Part shown: in pieces, positions 8,522 through 16,823 of the stretch | Layout of the letters: each line of letters begins with the position of its first letter | Numbering within the stretch: position 1 is the stretch's first letter | Notes under the pieces: model-generated | Seen by the model: the letters and a program-made list of their open reading frames with translations, nothing else | Told to the model about the DNA's origin: nothing | Database searches by the model: none | Made by a program: the position numbers and the translations under genes | Assembly (NCBI GenBank): GCA_944319875.1 | Contig: CALUFR010000021.1 | Location: 1 to 36,063, forward strand | DNA: 36,063 bases | Direction: 5' to 3' | Source: an uncultured Bacteroides sp. | GTDB lineage: Bacteria; Bacteroidota; Bacteroidia; Bacteroidales; Bacteroidaceae

Positions 8522-9448
8522 TCAGTTTTTCGATAGCTTCCCTTCTTTTTTTAATTGATTAACTATTCCGTCCAATGTTCCATTGACAAAACTGCTGCTT
8601 TTGGGCGTACTGTAAGCCTTGGCAATGTCCACATATTCGTTCAGTGACACACTGACGGGGATATTAGGAAAACTCAGGATTTCGGCCAAAGCACACTGCA
8701 TGATGACCACATCCATGAAAGCGACACGATCCAAATCCCAATTGCGGATGTTCTCACTGATGAGGTGACGGTAGTAGTCACTATTGAGTATCGTGCGACG
8801 GAAAAGACGGCGGGCAAACTCGCGGTCTTCATCATCCTTAAATTCGGGCAACAGCTCTTGGTCGGCACCTTTTTTCTCGTCGAAGCGTTTAATGGTTTTC
8901 AGCACGAAGGTGTCCACTATTTCCTTGTCATCATTCCAATAGAGACTCTGGTCTTCGAGCAACGCGTCCAATGCTTCATTGTTGAAGACAAACGTCTTGT
9001 AGAGCTTCCTCCACAATTCGCGGTCGGCGTCATAGGAACGGTCGTCGGAGGCCATATATTCCTTATATATATCCGAAGCGATGATTTTCTCATAGAGGCT
9101 TTTCACGAAATCCTCATCATTACCCCACGAGCGCTTCTGGTTGGACATAAAATCCAACAACTGCTTGTTCACCTCCAGTTGGGCGATGAACTTGTTCTCC
9201 ACAAACTTGGTGTTGGGATACAATTCTTCCGGCGTAGGCGCCAGTTTGGCCTTTGCTGCCGAAATTCGTTTTTGCGCATAGTCCGTCAAAGCCACCATCA
9301 GCATCAGCAGGTAATTGTACAAGTCATAAGCCTTGGAAAGGCTGAAGAACAACTCTTTCTCCGCCGAGTCTAAATTCTTGCTGCCGTTCTGATAATAAGC
9401 GTATACAAGCTGTATAATCTTAAGACGAATAAGAACTCTGTTAATCAT
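8522..9448 (-). CDS. nusB: Transcription antitermination factor NusB (long Bacteroidetes form)
   Basis: NusB with NusE (S10) binds boxA in rRNA leaders and keeps RNA polymerase processive. The 308-residue protein starts MINRVLIRLKIIQLVYAYYQ, and the classic NusB helical domain lies in the C-terminal third (DRVAFMDVVIMQCALAEIL, then SVSLNEYVDIAKAYSTPKSSSFVNGTLD split around residues 265-292). It is about twice the length of E. coli NusB; the N-terminal extension is normal in Bacteroidetes. I reject the in-frame upstream Mets at 9556 and 9502 because a -7 element (9483-9490) lies downstream of them. It heads the nusB-yajC-ybbR-coaE operon. Confidence 0.93.
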   Translation of the reverse strand: MINRVLIRLKIIQLVYAYYQNGSKNLDSAEKELFFSLSKAYDLYNYLLMLMVALTDYAQKRISAAKAKLAPTPEELYPNTKFVENKFIAQLEVNKQLLDFMSNQKRSWGNDEDFVKSLYEKIIASDIYKEYMASDDRSYDADRELWRKLYKTFVFNNEALDALLEDQSLYWNDDKEIVDTFVLKTIKRFDEKKGADQELLPEFKDDEDREFARRLFRRTILNSDYYRHLISENIRNWDLDRVAFMDVVIMQCALAEILSFPNIPVSVSLNEYVDIAKAYSTPKSSSFVNGTLDGIVNQLKKEGKLSKN

Positions 9449-9482
9449 AAGTTTTTTGTAAGTATGGTTGTTTAACAGGGTA

Positions 9483-9490
9483 CAAAAATA
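9483..9490 (-). promoter_or_regulatory. -7 element of the nusB operon
   Basis: The minus strand carries TATTTTTG, a full TAnnTTTG match, 34 bp upstream of the chosen nusB start. Its position rules out the longer upstream starts. The -33 element is not clear. Confidence 0.6.
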
Positions 9491-9673
9491 GGTATTTTTC
9501 ATGACTTGGCATAAATAAATCAGTTTTTTTATCACAGAAGTCGATAATCCGGCCATTTTCTTTTGACAGTTGAAAAAAAATCGTCAATTTTGACCCCCGA
9601 TACGAGCCATCCGGCATACGGAGACCTCGGAAATACAACATTAACGACCTATTCATTATTTTATTAATACGTT

Positions 9674-10093
9674 ATGGAAGAAGAGTGGAAAAAGAAAAAC
9701 GGCGTAGAGAGTAGCAGCGACAAGGAAATCTTATATTCGCAAGCCATCAAGGCCGGAAAACGCATCTATTATCTGGACGTCAAGAAGAACAGAAAGGACG
9801 AAATGTTTCTTGCAATCACTGAAAGCAAGAAAATCATCAGCGGAGAAGGAGACGATTCACAGGTGAGCTTCGAGAAGCACAAAATATTCCTCTATCAGGA
9901 AGATTTCGAGAAGTTCCTGAACGGATTGCAACGCTCCATCAGCTTTATCCAGGAACAGCAGGGAGCCTGCGCCGCACCGCAAAAAGAAGACAAAGAAAAC
10001 GATAAGCCTTCGGCCACGGACGCTGCGGAAAAGGCCGGCGACGAAAGTTCCTCACTGGAAAGCGGAGAAATCAAGATAGACATCGATTTTTAA
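9674..10093 (+). CDS. PUR-family nucleic-acid-binding protein (DUF3276)
   Basis: A 139-residue protein of the DUF3276 / PUR-alpha-like family (PF11680), which in Bacteroidetes and spirochaetes binds single-stranded nucleic acid as a dimer. The single PUR repeat spans about residues 20-98: EILYSQAIKAGKRIYYLDVK, then FLAITESKKI, then FEKHKIFLYQEDFEKFLNGL. After it comes a low-complexity acidic tail (Glu, Asp, Ser) ending in EIKIDIDF. It is transcribed away from the nusB operon and stands alone, about 135 bp before rplY. The conserved acidic tail with an aromatic end resembles that of single-strand-binding proteins; a partner-binding role for it is only a guess. Confidence 0.88.
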   Translation: MEEEWKKKNGVESSSDKEILYSQAIKAGKRIYYLDVKKNRKDEMFLAITESKKIISGEGDDSQVSFEKHKIFLYQEDFEKFLNGLQRSISFIQEQQGACAAPQKEDKENDKPSATDAAEKAGDESSSLESGEIKIDIDF

Positions 10094-10102
10094 GCACAAC
10101 CC

Positions 10103-10133
10103 TTTGATTATTCAAAAAGAAGCAGTATTTTTG
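10103..10133 (+). promoter_or_regulatory. Promoter of rplY
   Basis: TTTG (10103-10106), a 19-bp spacer, then TATTTTTG (10126-10133) form a textbook Bacteroides promoter. The leader is about 90 nt and includes a small hairpin (TGCGG / CCGCA, about 10154-10168), which might be used for feedback control of the ribosomal protein. Confidence 0.75.
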
Positions 10134-10231
10134 CACCGCTTTTTTACAGCATGTGCGGTCAGGCCGCATCGTGTGATGGTGAATTAAGCAAAACAACTAC
10201 TTAATTTAGAGTAACACAAAAATTAATTCAA

Positions 10232-10822
10232 ATGAAATCAATTGAAGTAAAAGGAACTGCAAGAACCATTGCAGAACGTTCTTCGGAACAAGCAAGAGCC
10301 CTGAAGGCCATTCGTAAAAACAACGGTGTACCCTGCGTACTCTATGGTGGTGGCGAAAACATCCACTTCACTGTACCCGCAGAAGGCCTGCGCAACTTGG
10401 TTTACACACCGCACATCTACACAGTAGACCTCATCATCGACGGCAAGAAATACAACGCCATCATGAAGGACATCCAGTTCCATCCTGTAAAAGACACAAT
10501 CCTGCACGTAGACTTCTATCAGATTGACGAGTCTAAACCCATCGTAATGGAAGTGCCCGTACAGCTCGAAGGCTTGGCAGAAGGTGTGAAGGCCGGTGGT
10601 AAGCTGGCTCTGCAGATGCGCAAGCTGAAAGTGAAAGCCCTCTACAACGTTATCCCCGAAAGACTGGTGGTAAACGTTTCCCACCTGGGTCTGGGCAAGA
10701 CCGTCAAGGTAGGCGAACTGAGCTACGAAGGCTTGGAGCTGATGAATGCTAAGGACGCTGTGGTTTGCGCCGTTAAGCTGACACGTGCCGCAAGAGGTGC
10801 TGCCGCTGCCGCAGGCAACTAA
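10232..10822 (+). CDS. rplY: 50S ribosomal protein L25/general stress protein Ctc
   Basis: L25 binds 5S rRNA in the central protuberance of the 50S subunit. The 196-residue product is the long two-domain (TL5/Ctc) type. The N-terminal L25 domain (about 1-95) contains LKAIRKNNGVPCVLYGGGEN and FHPVKDTILHVDFYQI. A C-terminal beta domain follows (about 100-190: VPVQLEGLAEGVKAGGKL, LGLGKTVKVGELSYEG). The extreme C-terminus is Ala-rich (GAAAAAGN), common in Bacteroidetes. It has its own promoter and is closed by a large hairpin, so it is mainly monocistronic, although pth follows closely. Confidence 0.97.
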   Translation: MKSIEVKGTARTIAERSSEQARALKAIRKNNGVPCVLYGGGENIHFTVPAEGLRNLVYTPHIYTVDLIIDGKKYNAIMKDIQFHPVKDTILHVDFYQIDESKPIVMEVPVQLEGLAEGVKAGGKLALQMRKLKVKALYNVIPERLVVNVSHLGLGKTVKVGELSYEGLELMNAKDAVVCAVKLTRAARGAAAAAGN

Positions 10823-10863
10823 TCAAAAGCTCCTTCTGAAATAAGGATAAACAAGACAAGAGA

Positions 10864-10940
10864 GACGCGGATTAACGCAGAGACCGCAGGTTTGGTTTAT
10901 ACAATCCGCGGAGATCTGCGATAATCCGCGTCCTTTTTTT
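10864..10940 (+). terminator. Large hairpin terminator after rplY
   Basis: Arms at 10864-10881 and 10915-10932 pair over 18 bp with a single mismatch, beginning GACGCGGATTA and ending TAATCCGCGTC, followed by C and seven Ts. A nested CCGC/GCGG pairing sits inside. The CGCGGATTA wording resembles a repeat family often seen between Bacteroidetes genes. Confidence 0.75.
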
Positions 10941-10953
10941 ACTTAAAAGCAAC

Positions 10954-11517
10954 ATGAAATACCTGATTGTAGGCCTTGGAAATATAGGCCCCGAATATCA
11001 CGAAACCCGCCATAACATCGGCTTCATGGTCGTGGATGCACTGGCGCAGGATGCCGGCGCCACCTTCAAGGACGGACGCTACGGCTTCACCACCACCTTG
11101 TCGGTAAAAGGACGCCAACTGCTGCTGCTCAAACCATCCACCTACATGAATCTTAGCGGAAACGCCGTGCGCTACTGGATGCAGAAAGAAAATATCCCGT
11201 TGGAAAACACGCTGATTGTCGTGGACGATCTGTCCTTGCCATTCGGCACCCTGCGCCTGAAAGGGAAAGGAAGCGACGCGGGGCACAACGGACTGAAACA
11301 CATCGCCGCTACGCTGGGCACACAGAACTATGCCCGCCTGCGCTTCGGCATCGGCTATGACTTTCCTCGTGGCGGACAGGTGGACTACGTGTTAGGACAC
11401 TTCTCGGACGAAGACTGGAAGAGCATGCCTGAACGATTGAAAACCGCAGGCGAAATCGTGAAAAGCTTCTGCCTGGCAGGTATTGACATAACTATGAACC
11501 AATTCAACAAGAAATGA
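10954..11517 (+). CDS. pth: Peptidyl-tRNA hydrolase
   Basis: Pth cleaves the ester bond of peptidyl-tRNAs that drop off the ribosome. The 187-residue protein has all the signature parts: [20 protein letters not shown] with the catalytic His20 in TRHNIGF, the substrate-binding [10 protein letters not shown], the acidic loop [10 protein letters not shown], and [12 protein letters not shown] with its conserved His and Asn. Length is typical. It starts 14 bp after the rplY terminator and its stop overlaps the start of the S4-domain gene (ATGA at 11514-11517). Translation quality control genes are thus coupled here. Confidence 0.98.
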   Translation: MKYLIVGLGNIGPEYHETRHNIGFMVVDALAQDAGATFKDGRYGFTTTLSVKGRQLLLLKPSTYMNLSGNAVRYWMQKENIPLENTLIVVDDLSLPFGTLRLKGKGSDAGHNGLKHIAATLGTQNYARLRFGIGYDFPRGGQVDYVLGHFSDEDWKSMPERLKTAGEIVKSFCLAGIDITMNQFNKK

Positions 11518-11942
11518 ATGAAGCCAGAATAGACAAATGGATGTGGGCCGTACGCATCTTCAAGACACGTACCATTGCCGCCGAAGCCTGTAAGAAAGGC
11601 CGCATCAGTATCAACGGTGCACAGGCCAAAGCCGCCCGCATGGTAAAACCAGGTGACATCGTGCAAGTGCGCAAGCCGCCTGTCACCTACTCGTTCAAGG
11701 TGCTACAAACCATCGAGAAGCGTGTGGGCGCCAAGCTCGTTGCCGAAATGATGGAGAACGTCACTACGCCCGATCAGTACGAACTGCTGGAAATGAGCCG
11801 TGTCAGTGGATTTGTGAACCGTGCCAAGGGTACAGGACGCCCCACGAAGAAGGATCGCCGAAGTCTGGAAGAATTCACTACGCCAGAGTTCTTGGATGAC
11901 TTTGATTTCGACTTTGATTTTGAGGAGGAAGACGAAGATTAG
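11514..11942 (+). CDS. S4-domain RNA-binding protein, Hsp15-like
   Basis: A 142-residue protein with an N-terminal S4 RNA-binding domain (about 5-65): [45 protein letters not shown]. This matches the Hsp15/HslR family, which in E. coli rescues stalled 50S-peptidyl-tRNA complexes. Residues 100-125 contain the [14 protein letters not shown] region expected of Hsp15. The C-terminus is strongly acidic and repetitive ([15 protein letters not shown]), a feature of Bacteroidetes members. The 4-bp overlap with pth fits a shared role in rescuing blocked peptidyl-tRNA. RqcP, another small S4 protein, is shorter and less likely. Confidence 0.88.
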   Translation: MNEARIDKWMWAVRIFKTRTIAAEACKKGRISINGAQAKAARMVKPGDIVQVRKPPVTYSFKVLQTIEKRVGAKLVAEMMENVTTPDQYELLEMSRVSGFVNRAKGTGRPTKKDRRSLEEFTTPEFLDDFDFDFDFEEEDED

Positions 11943-11993
11943 AAAACAAGCAGTCAGAAGCCTGCTCTAACCATATAAATATCCATACCGACA

Positions 11994-12980
11994 ATGAAAA
12001 GAGAAAAAATCAGATGGGGCTTCATCGGTTGCGGTGAAGTGACCAAATATAAAAGCGGCCCCGCTTTTCAGAAAATAGAAGGCTCGGAAGTAGTGGCCGT
12101 CATGAGTCGCAACGGTGCCAAGGCCAAGACCTACGCCAAGGAGCGAAACATCCCCAAATGGTATGACGATGCCCAAGAACTGATAGACGATGACGACGTA
12201 AATGCCGTTTACATCGCCACCCCTCCCTCCTCGCACGCCACCTATGCCATCATGGCCATGAAAGCCGGCAAACCGGTGTATATCGAAAAGCCGATGGCTG
12301 TGACCTACGAAGAATGCTGCCGCATCAACCGCATCTCGCAGGAGACAGGCGTGCCTTGCTTCGTGGCCTACTACCGCCGCTACCTGCCCTACTTCCAGAA
12401 AGTGAAATCACTGGTCGAGGAAGGTGCCATCGGTAATGTCATCAATATTCAGATACGCTTCGCACAGCCGCCACGCAACCTGGACTACAACCGTGAGAAC
12501 CTGCCGTGGCGTGTACAGCCCGACATCGCCGGAGGCGGTTATTTCTACGACCTGGCTCCCCATCAGATTGATTTGCTACAAGAAATTTTCGGCTGTATCC
12601 TCGAGGCCAGCGGCTACAAGAGCAACCGCGGCGGACTCTATCAGGCGGAAGATACCATCAGTGCCTGCTTCCAGTTTGACAACGGACTGGTAGGCAGCGG
12701 ATCATGGTGCTTCGTGGCAGATGACTCCGCACGCGAGGACCGCATAGAGATCATCGGCGACAAGGGCATGATCTGCTTCTCAGTCTTCACCTACGACCCC
12801 ATTGCCCTGCACACGGAAAGAGGGCGTGAAGAAATTCCCATAGCCAATCCGCTCTACGTACAGCAACCGCTTATCCAGGCCGTAGTGGACCACCTGCTTG
12901 GCAAGTCCGTCTGCACCTGCAACGGCGAGAGCGCCACGCTGACAAACTGGGTCATGGACAAAATACTGGGAAAAATTTAA
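11994..12980 (+). CDS. Gfo/Idh/MocA family oxidoreductase
   Basis: A 328-residue NAD(P)-dependent oxidoreductase. The Rossmann start RWGFIGCGEVTKYKSG lies at residues 7-22. The EKP motif that positions the catalytic Lys is at 98-100 (KPVYIEKPMAVTYEE), and the conserved GGGYFYDLAPHQIDLL region, with the His expected near the active site, is at about 180-195. There is no Tat signal, so it is cytosolic, unlike many Bacteroides sugar-processing relatives. The substrate cannot be deduced; a cyclitol or sugar derivative is usual for the family. It follows the S4 gene by 51 bp and converges on the HIT gene, their stop codons overlapping at 12977-12980. Confidence 0.9.
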   Translation: MKREKIRWGFIGCGEVTKYKSGPAFQKIEGSEVVAVMSRNGAKAKTYAKERNIPKWYDDAQELIDDDDVNAVYIATPPSSHATYAIMAMKAGKPVYIEKPMAVTYEECCRINRISQETGVPCFVAYYRRYLPYFQKVKSLVEEGAIGNVINIQIRFAQPPRNLDYNRENLPWRVQPDIAGGGYFYDLAPHQIDLLQEIFGCILEASGYKSNRGGLYQAEDTISACFQFDNGLVGSGSWCFVADDSAREDRIEIIGDKGMICFSVFTYDPIALHTERGREEIPIANPLYVQQPLIQAVVDHLLGKSVCTCNGESATLTNWVMDKILGKI

Positions 12981-13402
12981 AGCGCAGCCTTCAGCGCGTC
13001 AATCATCTCCTGATATTCCGCATCGGAAAGATAGACCTTGCCGGGATTCATCTGGAAAGTACCGCCATAGTCGGGACCGTCCACATACTTCGGTGCCAGA
13101 TGGAAATGAAGATGTGACAACTTGTCGGAATAAGCCCCGTAATTGATTTTTTCAGGATTAAACACTTTCTGCATGGCACGGGTCACACGAACCACGTCCG
13201 CCATAAAGGCATTGCGCTCGTCATCGGACAGTTCATTCAAGTCGTTCACATGATCCTTATAGGCCACCAGGCATCGGCCGCGGTAGGTCTGCTCCTTGAA
13301 AAGGAATACACGTGAAACACTCAATTGAGCAAACTCAATCATCAGATTGTGCAACGTTTCGTTGTTCTGACAATACAGACATTCTTTCGGATCACTTTTC
13401 AT
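12977..13402 (-). CDS. HIT-family nucleotide hydrolase/transferase
   Basis: A 141-residue histidine-triad protein. The catalytic motif HLHFHLAPKY occupies about residues 97-106, and an N-terminal CLYC pair (C8, C11) may bind zinc. HIT enzymes hydrolyse nucleoside phosphoramidates or dinucleoside polyphosphates; the exact substrate is not predictable. I chose the Met at 13402 (MKSDPKECLYC) over 13450 because the extra upstream residues look non-coding. It lies 61 bp downstream of the glucosaminidase gene on the same strand, possibly in one transcript, and overlaps the stop of the convergent oxidoreductase gene. Confidence 0.9.
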   Translation of the reverse strand: MKSDPKECLYCQNNETLHNLMIEFAQLSVSRVFLFKEQTYRGRCLVAYKDHVNDLNELSDDERNAFMADVVRVTRAMQKVFNPEKINYGAYSDKLSHLHFHLAPKYVDGPDYGGTFQMNPGKVYLSDAEYQEMIDALKAAL

Positions 13403-13463
13403 ATTCTCTCGTTTTATTGAAGTTATTCCATTGCAAGACTCAAGACACATTCTTGAAAGACGG

Positions 13464-14384
13464 CTACCTCAACCGCAAGCGGTCACCCACCTCAGGAACG
13501 TATTCGCCGTCCTTACGATTCATTTTATAAAGGTTCTTCAAGCGGATGCCATACCTCTGCGAGATGCTATGCATGGAGTCACCGTCACGCACGACATGAA
13601 CCGTGTAAGGCTTCTGCGCTTTCTTGTTTTTCTTCTTCAGATAGATGATGTCACCGGCCTCAAGGGTGTATTCACGGTGAAGATCATTATAGCTCACCAG
13701 CTTCTTCCAGCTGATGTCAAACTCTCCTCCCAGCATTTTGAAACTGTCACCGTCACGGGCCACGACGTATGCCAGACCGTTGGCGATATACACTTGATGA
13801 GGATTGAGCAGCCAAGGTTTTTTCTTGATCTCCCTTTCCCACTTACGGGCCTCGCGACGGCTCATCCCCTGACGATCGTATTTATAGAGTTCGTAGTCCT
13901 CAATAATGGTTATCAAACGATTGGCATAGGAACGGTCAGTGGCATAGCCCGCCTTCTTCAGTCCCTTGGCCCAACCCTTGTAATCGGTAGTCTTCAGCTT
14001 GAACAGAAACGCGTAACGCGCACCGCTGGTCAGGAACTTGGAATGATCTTCATAAGAATCGCGCACGCTGCGATAGGCACGGAAGCACTCGCCACGGGCA
14101 TCGTCGTCGTAATAGACCCGGCGACCGCGCCACGTGCTGTGACACTTGATTCCGAAGTGATTGTTGCTCTTCCGGGCCAGCTCACTCCGCCCCGCCCCGC
14201 TCTCAAGCAGGCCTTGAGCCAACGTGATACTGGCCGGTATCTTATGCCGCTTCATCTGCTCCACGGCGAGAGGGGCATACTCCTTAATATATTCGTTATA
14301 GCGGGCATTTCTGCGTTGCGCATGGGCAGGCAGAATAAGCAGCAGAACAGCCGCAAGGGCCAGCATTCGGAACGTGTACTTCAT
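13464..14384 (-). CDS. Exported glucosaminidase with LysM domains
   Basis: A 306-residue secreted peptidoglycan hydrolase. A signal peptide (MKYTFRMLALAAVLLLILPA, cut after HAQ) is followed by an endo-beta-N-acetylglucosaminidase domain of the FlgJ/Atl type (PF01832) at about residues 35-170, with the catalytic Glu region GLLESGAGRSELARKSNNHF and later YRSVRDSYEDHSKFL. Two LysM peptidoglycan-binding modules follow: one at about 205-250 (YVVARDGDSFKMLG) and one at the end (YTVHVVRDGDSMHSISQRYG). The start at 14384 gives a clean signal peptide; the longer frame from 14441 does not. It cuts the glycan strand, probably during cell-wall remodelling. Confidence 0.92.
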   Translation of the reverse strand: MKYTFRMLALAAVLLLILPAHAQRRNARYNEYIKEYAPLAVEQMKRHKIPASITLAQGLLESGAGRSELARKSNNHFGIKCHSTWRGRRVYYDDDARGECFRAYRSVRDSYEDHSKFLTSGARYAFLFKLKTTDYKGWAKGLKKAGYATDRSYANRLITIIEDYELYKYDRQGMSRREARKWEREIKKKPWLLNPHQVYIANGLAYVVARDGDSFKMLGGEFDISWKKLVSYNDLHREYTLEAGDIIYLKKKNKKAQKPYTVHVVRDGDSMHSISQRYGIRLKNLYKMNRKDGEYVPEVGDRLRLR

Positions 14385-14424
14385 GTCTTTATCATTGATT
14401 CGAGCACAAAAGTCCGCAAAAGAA

Positions 14425-14454
14425 TTGATAATTCCAATCACTTCCCTATCTTTG
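14425..14454 (+). promoter_or_regulatory. Promoter of cdd
   Basis: TTG (14425-14427), a 19-bp spacer and TATCTTTG (14447-14454) form a good Bacteroides promoter. It ends 28 bp before the cdd ATG. Confidence 0.7.
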
Positions 14455-14482
14455 TAACATTAATTACATAAATCATCTTCCC

Positions 14483-14965
14483 ATGAAAGAACTGAATATC
14501 CACATCAACGTCCGCGTTTATACATACGACGAACTGAATGCATCCGACCGCGAACTGATAGACGCCGCCCGTGAAGCGACCTACAGCAGCTATTCTCCCT
14601 ATTCTCACTTCTCCGTAGGGGCTGCGGCCCGCCTGGCAAACGACACCGTTGTCTGTGGCAGCAACCAGGAGAACGCTGCCTCCCCGTCCGGACTCTGTGC
14701 AGAGCGCACCACGCTCTTTTATGCCAACTCGCGTTACCCCGACCAAGCCATAAAGACACTGGCCATCGCCGCCCGTAACGAGCAGGGCAAGTTTCTGGAA
14801 GACCCCATCACGCCGTGCGGCGCCTGCCGACAGGTGATGCTCGAAATGGAGACAAGATACCGGCAGCCCATGCGCATCCTGCTCTATGGCGAAAAAGAGA
14901 TCTACGAAATGCAGAAAGTAGGCGACTTGCTTCCATTCTCGTTCGACGCCTCTGCCATGCAATAA
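14483..14965 (+). CDS. cdd: Cytidine deaminase
   Basis: Cdd converts (deoxy)cytidine to (deoxy)uridine in pyrimidine salvage. The 160-residue protein carries the zinc site of the tetrameric class: C72 and catalytic E74 in GLCAERTTLF, plus C112 and C115 in PCGACRQVM. Substrate contacts are seen in YSPYSHFSVGAA and in GSNQENAASPSG. It has its own promoter and is divergent from the glucosaminidase gene. A repeat-rich 334-bp region follows, so it is probably monocistronic. Confidence 0.96.
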   Translation: MKELNIHINVRVYTYDELNASDRELIDAAREATYSSYSPYSHFSVGAAARLANDTVVCGSNQENAASPSGLCAERTTLFYANSRYPDQAIKTLAIAARNEQGKFLEDPITPCGACRQVMLEMETRYRQPMRILLYGEKEIYEMQKVGDLLPFSFDASAMQ

Positions 14966-15232
14966 AAGGCTTTCAGACAACCCTTCCGGTGTTTCCGCGG
15001 CTACCCGTCGCGACGAAGCACTTCCTGACCTTCTCATGCCACGCTTCCTGACCTTCTAACGAAGCGTGGCGTGAGCACCTGACGAAGCGTGCCGTCAGAA
15101 CCTCATGATATATGGCGTCAGACAGCCATTCCATACACCTTCAGAACAGCCGTCTTTCCGGCTGACTGCTTAAAAATGGAAAAGCGTACAAATAACCGTA
15201 ATTCTGGTATATCCGTTTTCTAAAATTCTTTC
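14966..15232. other. Intergenic region after cdd
   Basis: No gene is visible. The stretch contains a degenerate 23-bp tandem repeat (listed separately), including a 10-bp inverted repeat GCCACGCTTC (15038-15047) / GAAGCGTGGC (15061-15070). It has no T-run, so it is not a standard terminator. Confidence 0.5.
15013..15127. repeat. Degenerate 23-bp tandem repeat, five units
   Basis: Five consecutive 23-bp units (15013, 15036, 15059, 15082 and 15105 onward) align without gaps. The sharpest similarity is ACGAAGCGTG at 15059 and 15082, and CTTCCTGACCTTCT at 15021 and 15044. The second unit contains GCCACGCTTC, the reverse complement of GAAGCGTGGC in the third. Confidence 0.6.
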
Positions 15233-15240
15233 TATTTTTG
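15233..15240 (+). promoter_or_regulatory. -7 element of the Fe-S redox operon
   Basis: TATTTTTG matches TAnnTTTG exactly, 59 bp before the ATG at 15300. A T-rich GTTTTC at 15214-15219 may stand in for the -33 box. It is the only good promoter seen before the four genes at 15300-19466. Confidence 0.6.
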
Positions 15241-15299
15241 CAGCGTATCAATTTAAAACGAACGACAAATTTAGCATATCAACAAACGGATACTTTATT

Positions 15300-16787
15300 A
15301 TGTTACGTAAAATCAGACTGACTGTTGCCATCGTATTCTTTACGCTGATTACCCTCCTGTTCCTCGACTTCACGGGGACCCTGCACACATGGTTCGGCTG
15401 GATGGCCAAGATTCAATTCCTCCCTGCCCTGTTGGCACTGAACGTAGGCGTGGTGCTGGGCCTGGTAATTCTCACGCTGCTACTGGGCCGTGTCTATTGC
15501 TCGGTCATCTGTCCGCTGGGTGTTTTCCAGGACATCGTGAGCTGGTTCTCGAAGAAAAGCAAAAAGAACCGCTACCGCTATTCACCCGCCTTGTCGTGGC
15601 TGCGCTACGGAATGTTGGGGCTGTTTATCGTCGCCTTGATTGCAGGTGTACATTCCTTCGTCGCCCTCCTGGCTCCCTACAGCTCGTACGGACGCATCGC
15701 CGGCAATCTGTTCGCCCCCATCTACCAGTGGGGCAACAACCTGCTGGCCTACCTGGCCGAACGGGCTGACAGCTACGCCTTCTACGACACTACCGTATGG
15801 CTGAAAAGCCTGCCCACTTTCATCATCGCCGCCATCACGCTGGTGGCGCTCGTCGTGCTGGCCTGGCGCGGCGGACGCACTTACTGCAACACCATCTGCC
15901 CCGTAGGCACCGTACTGGGTTTCCTGTCGAAGTATGCCTATCTGAAGCCGGTCATTGACGCAGACAAGTGCATCAACTGCAACCTTTGCGCCCGCAACTG
16001 CAAGGCATCATGCATCGATATCAAAAACCACCGGATAGACTACAGCCGCTGCGTGGCCTGCATGGACTGCCTGGACAAGTGCAAACATCAGGCACTGCGC
16101 TACACCCATCCAGTCAAGTCCAAGTCTGAACCCGCCGGACAGAAAGCCGATGAGAGCAACGGCTCGCGCCGCGCCTTTCTGGCCTCAACGGCTTTGGCAG
16201 CCACCGCGGTTACTCTGAAGGCCCAGGAAATGAAAGTGGACGGTGGACTGGCCACCATCGTGGACAAGAAGATGCCCGACCGCAAGACGCCTATCCTGCC
16301 TCCGGGAGCCCAAGGCGCCCGCCACTTCGCCCAGCATTGCACGGCCTGCCAACTCTGCGTGTCGGTATGTCCCAACGAGGTTTTGCGCCCGTCAACCGGC
16401 CTCATGACACTGATGCAGCCCTTTTCATCATACGAACGCGGTTACTGCCGTCCGGAATGCACGAAATGCGCCGACGTTTGCCCCACCGGTGCCATTCATC
16501 CGATTTCCGTAGCCGAGAAATCATCCATCCAGATAGGCCATGCCGTATGGATCAAACAGAACTGCATCGTAAATACAGACAACGTGGAATGTGGCAAGTG
16601 CGCCCGGCATTGCCCCACGGGAGCCATCACCATGGTGCCGTCTGATCCTAACAATCCTGACTCGCTGAAATTCCCGGCCGTTGACACCGAACGCTGCATC
16701 GGTTGCGGCGCGTGCGAGAATCTCTGTCCTTCCCGCCCCTTCAGCGCCATCTATGTGGAAGGTCACGAACGGCATCGCATCATATAA
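15300..16787 (+). CDS. NapH-NapG-like membrane polyferredoxin fusion
   Basis: A 495-residue electron-transfer protein. Residues 1-270 resemble the quinol dehydrogenase NapH: about four membrane helices (6-24, 40-63, 102-125, 173-189), two CxxxCP motifs (C67-C71 and C196-C200), then two [4Fe-4S] motifs (C224-C234 and C251-C261). Residues 285-495 resemble the Tat-exported ferredoxin NapG: a twin-arginine sequence SRRAFLASTALAATAV (289-304), then four [4Fe-4S] motifs starting at C347, C383, C422 and C466. The 2+4 cluster count equals NapH plus NapG. No nitrate reductase NapA or NapC is adjacent. It probably carries electrons from menaquinol to a periplasmic partner, most likely the Fe-S aldo/keto reductase 36 bp downstream. 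It is first in a four-gene operon. The fusion reading and partner are inference. Confidence 0.85.
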   Translation: MLRKIRLTVAIVFFTLITLLFLDFTGTLHTWFGWMAKIQFLPALLALNVGVVLGLVILTLLLGRVYCSVICPLGVFQDIVSWFSKKSKKNRYRYSPALSWLRYGMLGLFIVALIAGVHSFVALLAPYSSYGRIAGNLFAPIYQWGNNLLAYLAERADSYAFYDTTVWLKSLPTFIIAAITLVALVVLAWRGGRTYCNTICPVGTVLGFLSKYAYLKPVIDADKCINCNLCARNCKASCIDIKNHRIDYSRCVACMDCLDKCKHQALRYTHPVKSKSEPAGQKADESNGSRRAFLASTALAATAVTLKAQEMKVDGGLATIVDKKMPDRKTPILPPGAQGARHFAQHCTACQLCVSVCPNEVLRPSTGLMTLMQPFSSYERGYCRPECTKCADVCPTGAIHPISVAEKSSIQIGHAVWIKQNCIVNTDNVECGKCARHCPTGAITMVPSDPNNPDSLKFPAVDTERCIGCGACENLCPSRPFSAIYVEGHERHRII

Positions 16788-16823
16788 TATATATAGGTAT
16801 TACTCTCAAAACATCATCACATC

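Noticed and set aside
13431-14471. A 346-codon frame antisense to the LysM-glucosaminidase
   Set aside because: The minus strand has a signal peptide, catalytic domain and two LysM modules; the plus frame is an artefact of codon bias.
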